A stretch of 64,000 nucleotides of DNA from Orobanche coerulescens (taxonomy: Eukaryota > Streptophyta > Magnoliopsida > Lamiales > Orobanchaceae), in assembly GCA_033398695.1 (NCBI GenBank), contig CM065809.1, positions 88,083,644 to 88,147,643 of the forward strand, given 5' to 3'. Below are positions 58,596 through 64,000 of the stretch, in pieces. Under the pieces are notes generated by a model. The model was not told where the DNA came from, searched no databases, and saw only the letters and a list, made by a program, of their open reading frames with translations. Each line of letters opens with the position of its first letter. The stretch's first letter is position 1. A program made the translations under genes and the position numbers.

Positions 58596-59009
58596 TAACG
58601 TACGCTAGCAGTTGAGCATAACGTACGTTTTGAGCTGAAGATAACGTATGCTATGAGCTGAAGATAACGTACGCTATAAGCGAGGCATAGCATACGTAAC
58701 AGGCAGTCAAAGGCAGACAAGTCTAATCGGCACATGGGGCTAGATAGGATATTGTCGGGTAAGGATTCCCCACGTGAACCTGGACAACTTTTGATAAAGC
58801 AAGTCAACGAGGCGTAGCATACGTTAAAGGAGTATAATAACGTATGCTAGACTGAACACATTACGTACGTAAAAGTGATTGTTAACGTACATTAAGGAAG
58901 TCAGAAATGAGACAGTGAGCTACTGGCGAACGTTAATGTACATAAGGAATTGCCCATAACGTACGTTAAGGATATAGCGTACGCAATATATTGTGGCTAA
59001 CGTACGTAA
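58596..59009 (+). promoter_or_regulatory. 23-bp phased palindrome array (TAACGTACGTTA) in G LTR
   Basis: Thirteen copies start at 58596, 58619, 58642, 58665, 58688, 58815, 58838, 58861, 58883, 58934, 58957, 58975 and 58998. The first cluster keeps exactly 23 bp over five copies. Other steps are 23 or 22, with one 18-bp step (58957 to 58975). Variants differ by transitions. Confidence 0.9.
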
Positions 59010-59020
59010 AGTTCATAATC

Positions 59021-59030
59021 TTATAAATAG
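59021..59030 (+). promoter_or_regulatory. TATA box of G LTR
   Basis: TTATAAATAG begins 12 bp after the last palindrome. Confidence 0.8.
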
Positions 59031-60811
59031 GACGTCAACCCACTTCATTTCACATCTTTTTCCTTTGCTCCTTGTCCGAATTCTGTGAGTCCAGAGAGCC
59101 TATCCCGCAACATAACCCTTGATTTAGCCTCTCTACTTGGTGGTTGAGGTTGGGAAGCATCTTAAATTGGTGTTCAAGCTTCCGGTGTTGAGTTCCTCTG
59201 AGTGTTTCATCATTTTTCCCCCGTAATAAGGTATGTGATGGTATCCCATCCTAGAATCGTGTTCTTATACTGATTATAAACATTACTACTGGAGCTATTA
59301 AGGTTTATTGATAACTTATAGAATCGAACACCATGTTTTAGAAGGATTGGAAGAATTTATACTTAGGATTTCCATTGTTAAGAAGGATTAGAGTTGAGCC
59401 TTGATTTCGTTAAACATCGGGATGGAGTTTTTTGAAATCGTAACATGCCGTTGATGAGAATTTGAAACACTCTTTTGAGGGATGATTGTTAAGGTTATCA
59501 CATGTATTAGATGAATTCTAGAAGATAAATGTAGAGGGTGTTCTTTAAGTATAGTTCATGATTTGTAGAGGTTTCTTGATGTGATAATCTTCATATTGAT
59601 GGTTAGAACGAAGTGATTAGTTTTGTGATAATTGTTTTGAACTTAAAAGTTTAACAAGAAGGATCGCTTATAGAAAAATGAAATCGTAGAGATGAACTAA
59701 TCTATAACTCAGTTGAAATGTGTTAAAATAACCGAACCAAGTATTGGAATTGATACCCAGAATTTGAGTGTGGATTTATGATGAATTGAGTATCCTTGAA
59801 TTCGTAGACATTGACATTTCATCTCCGTTATGGTCATTTGATTCGCATGAAGTATGTCATTAGTTCGACTGAGTGTTCGTCGAGTAGTTGAACCGTAAAC
59901 CGACCAACTTAGAATGTTAACTCGACCGTAGTAGATGTTATATGTTCGTACGTTAGAATTGTTATGTAAGTTGAGTTGTCGTTATTTCCTTTTGTGTAAG
60001 GTTTGAGGTTTGCGAACGGTCGATCGAAGGAGCAGCCTTCGAGTTTATTGAAGTCGTGAAGTATTTATTTCTTGCCATATTTTAAAGGCAAGTATTTTAA
60101 TTATGTTTTATGTATATATGATATATATGTTGTCGTGCATATGTGTCGTTGTTGTATGTCCACCTTGTGTTGGTCCTACGGGATCATCTTGAGATCTATG
60201 CTAGCATGTGCTGAATCATTGGATATGTTTTCCACCTCATGTTGGTCCGACGGGATCATCTTGGGATCTATACAGTGAACGCTGGATCATCGGAATTACC
60301 ATGTGTGTTGTATCATGTTGTGGTTATCATATTGTGTATAGTATTGTGAGTTTTCTATTAGTAGAGACTCATTATTCTTGTCATTGATGATGGTGTTGTT
60401 ATTCTTAATGAGATGTTGAATAATCTGTTGTTGTATAATTATCATACTTGTACTAGAATCGTTGTGCTAACCCCTTCGGGGGTGGACATTTGTTGTATGT
60501 TCAGGATACAAGAGGACCGGGAAACAACCACTAGAGCTGCATGTGGACAAGGGTGCAGAGTGATGCTACGGCTGGGATGATTTGTCAGATTGTGTTTTGT
60601 TTTAATAAAGTACTCGAGTACGCTGTTGTTTTGTTTGTCTCTTGAGGTTGTATTTTGGATGTTGGTTGATTTGTACGTTTCAGAATGGTGATGTAATAAT
60701 TTATTTTACGATTGGTATTAACCAATGTTGTTTTTATATTCTTAGCCTAGTAGATCCTTATATCAAGAATTTATAGCGCTATAATAATCCTGAATATCTC
60801 GGGGAGTTACA

Positions 60812-61175
60812 AGGGTAACTATCAAATTCGAGGCTCCATCAGCACGAGGATCGATGCTTTAAGTGTGCTCTACCAGGATCGATGGTCCACTAGTGCCGGG
60901 ACGCACACCCTCAGTCTACTCGGTGGGATCCGACACTCCATCAACACGACTCTGTCGGTATCGATGCTCTGTCAATGCTTGGGACGCTCTTAGTCTGCTC
61001 GGGGGGGGGGGGGGTCGGCACCCGTCAAATTGAGGCTCTATTGTAATCGAGGCATGATGAGGAGAACCACGCAAAAAATCATTAATACCTCCAAAGTCCC
61101 ATGGTGGCGTAGCAAGGCGAGCACTCTGGCCCAATGCGTCATCAACATATCGATGTAGCTGCTGGTATCACCCCA
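60812..61175 (-). other. Flank of G: possible 3' continuation of the DUF1985-like gene
   Basis: The minus strand has an open stretch (61134-60916) with TPPWDFGGINDFLRGSP and a proline run encoded by a 14-G tract (61001-61014), then a stop. No domain is recognised. The G insertion lies beside it, so the gene's downstream part may have been separated or lost. Confidence 0.35.
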
Positions 61176-62640
61176 TTACACACTAAATTGATATATGCAC
61201 CCAAGCGTGAATATGGTATCAAAATCAGTAATATGTGTAGTCTGCTGAGTAACCCGTGCCGGAGATGGTGCAGTCTGGTGAGTACCTCGTGTTGGAGAAC
61301 TCTGGCGTTGCGAATCAATATGCACAGGCTCATGAGCCTCTTTTAATAGCTCAAGTCCAGATGTAGGATCTGTAGGCTCAGAAATAACCGGACCGGATGT
61401 TCGCTGCCAGACAATATGCTCTTCTGCTGGATCACCGGCAGAATCATAATCATCACGAGGCCTCCCCTTCCCCTTCCACTTTCCCTTCCCATCCCCCTTC
61501 CCCTTCTTGCATATGGCCATCATATGTATATACTGTACTCGCTCTCTCACATCATCAATAATAGACTGCATATATAGCTCCTGCCCCTCCTTAGGTGTTG
61601 GAGCTAACACCTCAAAACAGTCATTCTAAATGCAATTCAAATATACATTCAGAATTTTTTACCTAAAAATCTACATGAGTATTTATGTATTGAAAATCTA
61701 TAATTCATTACCTCATGATCGAAGAATGTGGTAAAAGCAACGTCACCCAGCTTCTTCAACTTCCAGCATGTACAACGAGGTTGCTGGATGAAAGAAGCTC
61801 TGAGCATGGTCCCACATATGGCACCTAATGAAGGTATAGCCTCGCAAGCCCATATCTGAAAATAATAATTGAACTCCCAACATAAGAAATAATAACAATA
61901 ATATTTATGGATTATTTCAGTATATAATTAAGTTAATAAATACGAGGACGTATCATAATATAACATATATGTTACCATAAAAATGGTAACTAGGATCTAA
62001 ACCAGCGGAGACCTCAGTGGGGACATCGCTCAAATACGTAACAGTATCTGGTATAGATATAAGCCCCATGGAAAGCTCTCCCACCAAGTCTGGTCCTCAA
62101 CTAACATCCACAACTACCGGTCAGCAATGCGCTTCCCACACCCAAATAGCAGACACAAAGTACCTTAACGAACTTCAGCGCATCACCCAGCTGTTCTCTA
62201 AAATATCCAGCAGTAAATTTATCACGGATATGGTCTAACATCTGCCCCCCACAATTGAGCAGCGAATACCGATCGTACACACTCCCTTCCAGCGGAACAT
62301 CATCCCTATGTACATCAAAGTCGGGATCACCGAATCGCAAGCTGGTGACTAGCGCATACTCATATCTAGAAAATCAAATCGAGAGATGACCGATCTAAAC
62401 CAAAACTCATCGGCCTGTTCATCCGGTCTAACCACCTCGTTCGAGAAAAAGGCATGCAATGCAGCATTAAAGACAAACCACCCCACTCCTCCTAGATAAA
62501 ATGTCCAAGACACGACTCTCTAAACTCTCTAATAATATCATCACCTACACTCCACAACTCAGCGATGATAGTCTTAACAATCACTAATGTAACATACTCA
62601 TTTATCGAGCATTTTGAACCCTGCATATTCGGCTTCTTCC
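61176..62640 (-). pseudogene. DUF1985-like gene (Ulp1-protease-family type), broken
   Basis: The minus strand shows conserved blocks in order: FRESCLGHF, HAFFSNEVVRPDEQADEFWF, YEYALVTSLRFGDPDF, EDQTWWESFPWG and IWACEAIPSLG, then VLAPTPKEGQELYMQ. This matches my memory of the plant DUF1985 domain, often joined to a C48 (Ulp1) peptidase. Plausible exons are 62640 to ~61965, 61855-61712 (144 bp, 48 codons, flanked by TTTTCAG and GTAATG) and 61625-61176. Frames change near 62370 and 62090 inside the first block and a stop ends the last, so I call it a pseudogene. A K/G-rich linker (KKGKGDGKGKWKGKG) follows DUF1985. No peptidase domain is in the window. Confidence 0.6.
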
Positions 62641-63600
62641 AAGCAACCCGACGATTAAAATATATCCTTATTTTAGCTTAGATAGGGTGTATTCGGGTAA
62701 TATGTAATCGGAAAAAAGTAACTTGAGCGATTCGAGTAACATTAAAATTTTTTTGGTTTATTTCCATCGAGTTATTCTAATTCAACTTGAGACATCCTAA
62801 TTCAATTCCAATCATCTAATTCAATTCGAGACATCCTAATACAATATGAGTCATCCTAATTCGAGTCATTCTAATTCAATTCGAGTCATCCTAAATCAAT
62901 TTGCGTCATTCTAATTGTGGAAGAACATTAGTCATCTAAATCAATTTGAGAAATTCTAGTTGATTAATTCTTCCAATTTGAGTAATATATAAACTATTTT
63001 CGAAAAATACAAACAAAACAAACGAAATAAAGTAACTAAACAGAAAATAACTAACTATCTGTATTTCTAAATAAAAAAACAATAACATTTGTCGTTACCT
63101 AATATTGTGTCGAGTAATCCTAAACAGGAGTTCGAGTTCACAAATTGAGTCACGATAAATTCGAGTAATACAGGTAATTTGAGTCACATTAAATTGAGTA
63201 ATCATAAACTGTAGTTCGAGTTCATAAATCGAGTAATACGAAACAGATTGATAAAATGAGATTCTTTTTCCCTAAATTTGGGACGTAAAAGTTTTACTCC
63301 AAAATTTGAAATAAAAAAATAACAAAACAAAAATATGAAAAAATAATTTTTTTTTGAAAATTTCATTAGAAAAAACTGAAAATTCCAAAAAAAAATGATC
63401 TGACTATTTTCAGATTATATGTATATCTATTTTATCTTAATAATTAAATAGACTAAAAATATATAAAAAGTAAAAATAAAAAAATAAAAAATAATAATCT
63501 GAAAAGGTAAGATTTTTTTATGAAAGAATCATAAAAAAAAAAAAAACAATAAAAAAAATCCGAAGAAAAGAGAAAAATAGCCTTTGAAGGCAGGATTAAA
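62641..63600. other. AT-rich non-coding stretch with degenerate repeats
   Basis: Bases 62770-62950 repeat TCTAATTCAATTCGAGTCAT with variations; 63300-63600 is A/T-rich with homopolymer runs. It could be a large intron or upstream region of the DUF1985-like gene. No ORF of interest is seen. Confidence 0.5.
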
Positions 63601-63674
63601 TAAAATTAAAAAAATTGAAAAAACTTTTAATTTGACGTTCAATGTCCCTTTGTAGAATTCTTAGATTTCACGTT

Positions 63675-63860
63675 AACATTGAAAACGAATATTCGAGTAA
63701 CATTGAAAACCTATTTGGGTAACATTGAAAACTAACATTCGAGTAACATTGAAAACTTGTTCAAGTAACATTGAAAACCTATCGAGTAACATTGAAAAGC
63801 TATCGAGTAAAATCGAAAACAAACATTCGTGTAACATTGAAATCAATTTGAGTAGACGGA
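63675..63860. repeat. Tandem array of GAGTAACATTGAAAAC
   Basis: About seven imperfect units of 20-28 bp built on CGAGTAACATTGAAAACTA. They share the word GAGTAA with the repeats at 62700-63250. Confidence 0.8.
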
Positions 63861-63908
63861 AAACCATTCGATAAACTAGGTTCTTCGAGTTAGATTTCAT
63901 ATTACCTG

Positions 63909-64000
63909 GTTTTCAGCAGATCCAACTGCGACATTGGCGGCGACGATAGTGGTAGAGTCGGCGGCGACGTTAGCGGCGGTATCAGCAGCGCCATTCGGGG
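63909..64000 (-). CDS. Possible exon at right edge, Ala-rich
   Basis: The minus strand reads GAADTAANVAADSTTIVAAN and ends at CAG|GTAATA, a fair splice donor (about 63908/63909). It is GC-rich against AT-rich surroundings. It may be the 5' exon of the DUF1985-like gene, or nothing; the frame is open only within 92 bp. Confidence 0.3.

Larger units (their letters stand above)
38282..60811 (+). mobile_element. Element G: decayed chromovirus hosting K, H and F
   Basis: 5' LTR (38282-39865, first ~790 bp missing), primer-binding site, gag (40100-41034 and 50128-50448), protease (50449-50926), RT to chromodomain-like tail (55484-58408), polypurine tract and complete 3' LTR (58444-60811). H and F are inserted with perfect TSDs. 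Numerous stops mark it as one of the oldest elements here. It is related to C through its pol (CYAMKKEEG versus CYALKTEGN). Confidence 0.9.
58444..60811 (+). repeat. Element G 3' LTR
   Basis: 2368 bp, complete, starts TGTAATACCCGG and ends GAGTTACA. It carries the array, TATA box and two tandem-repeat units at about 60157-60292. Confidence 0.93.

Overview
This window is plant nuclear repeat DNA. Nearly all of it is a Russian-doll nest of LTR retrotransposons. The primer-binding sites match the plant initiator-methionine tRNA. The Ty3/Gypsy polyproteins end in a chromodomain-like tail of the chromovirus type (Tekay/Del-like by eye). Three insertions have exact 5-bp target-site duplications (TSDs). 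The species cannot be named from the sequence. Labels A to K are mine.

Layout, left to right. Bases 1-548 are unassigned, with CACTA-like subterminal repeats at the start. Element A (+, 549-5523) is a 3.6-kb LTR plus leader, cut off before any gag. Element B (-, 5524-22135) is a decayed chromovirus whose gag is split by element C (-, 10899-19670, TSD GTATC). Element E (+, 22136-22603 and 36339-37893) is a gag-only retrotransposon. It is cut on the left by B and interrupted by element D (-, 22604-36338), a chromovirus with 3.4-kb LTRs and an extra leader ORF. K (-, 37894-38281) is the first part of another LTR, sitting inside the 5' LTR of element G. G (+, 38282-60811) is a decayed chromovirus carrying two further insertions: Copia element H (-, 41035-50122, TSD AGAAC) in gag, and gag-only element F (-, 50927-55478, TSD CTGGT) between protease and reverse transcriptase. 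Right of G (60812-64000) lies the only non-retrotransposon sequence, a broken minus-strand gene resembling the DUF1985 domain of plant Ulp1-protease-family proteins, followed by AT-rich repeats.

Most polyproteins are dead through stops, frameshifts, deletions and active-site changes. Apparently intact reading frames are the 514-codon gag of F, the leader ORF of D, and C's integrase-chromodomain segment.

The main discovery candidate is a promoter architecture. Five LTRs (A, E, F, G, K) carry arrays of a 12-bp self-complementary motif, consensus TWRCGYRCGYWA. Its copies are spaced almost exactly 23 bp start to start. In A, E, F and G the array lies directly upstream of a TATA box; K is truncated before that region. 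C carries the same design with a different palindrome (GTGCCGCGGCAC) at 21 bp. H has a 14-15-bp palindrome at 18-19 bp in its leader. The sister families E and F share gag and the end of the LTR but use different versions of the motif (AACGTACGTA versus AGCGTGCGCT). This suggests arrays of binding sites whose sequence is replaced while phasing and position are kept.
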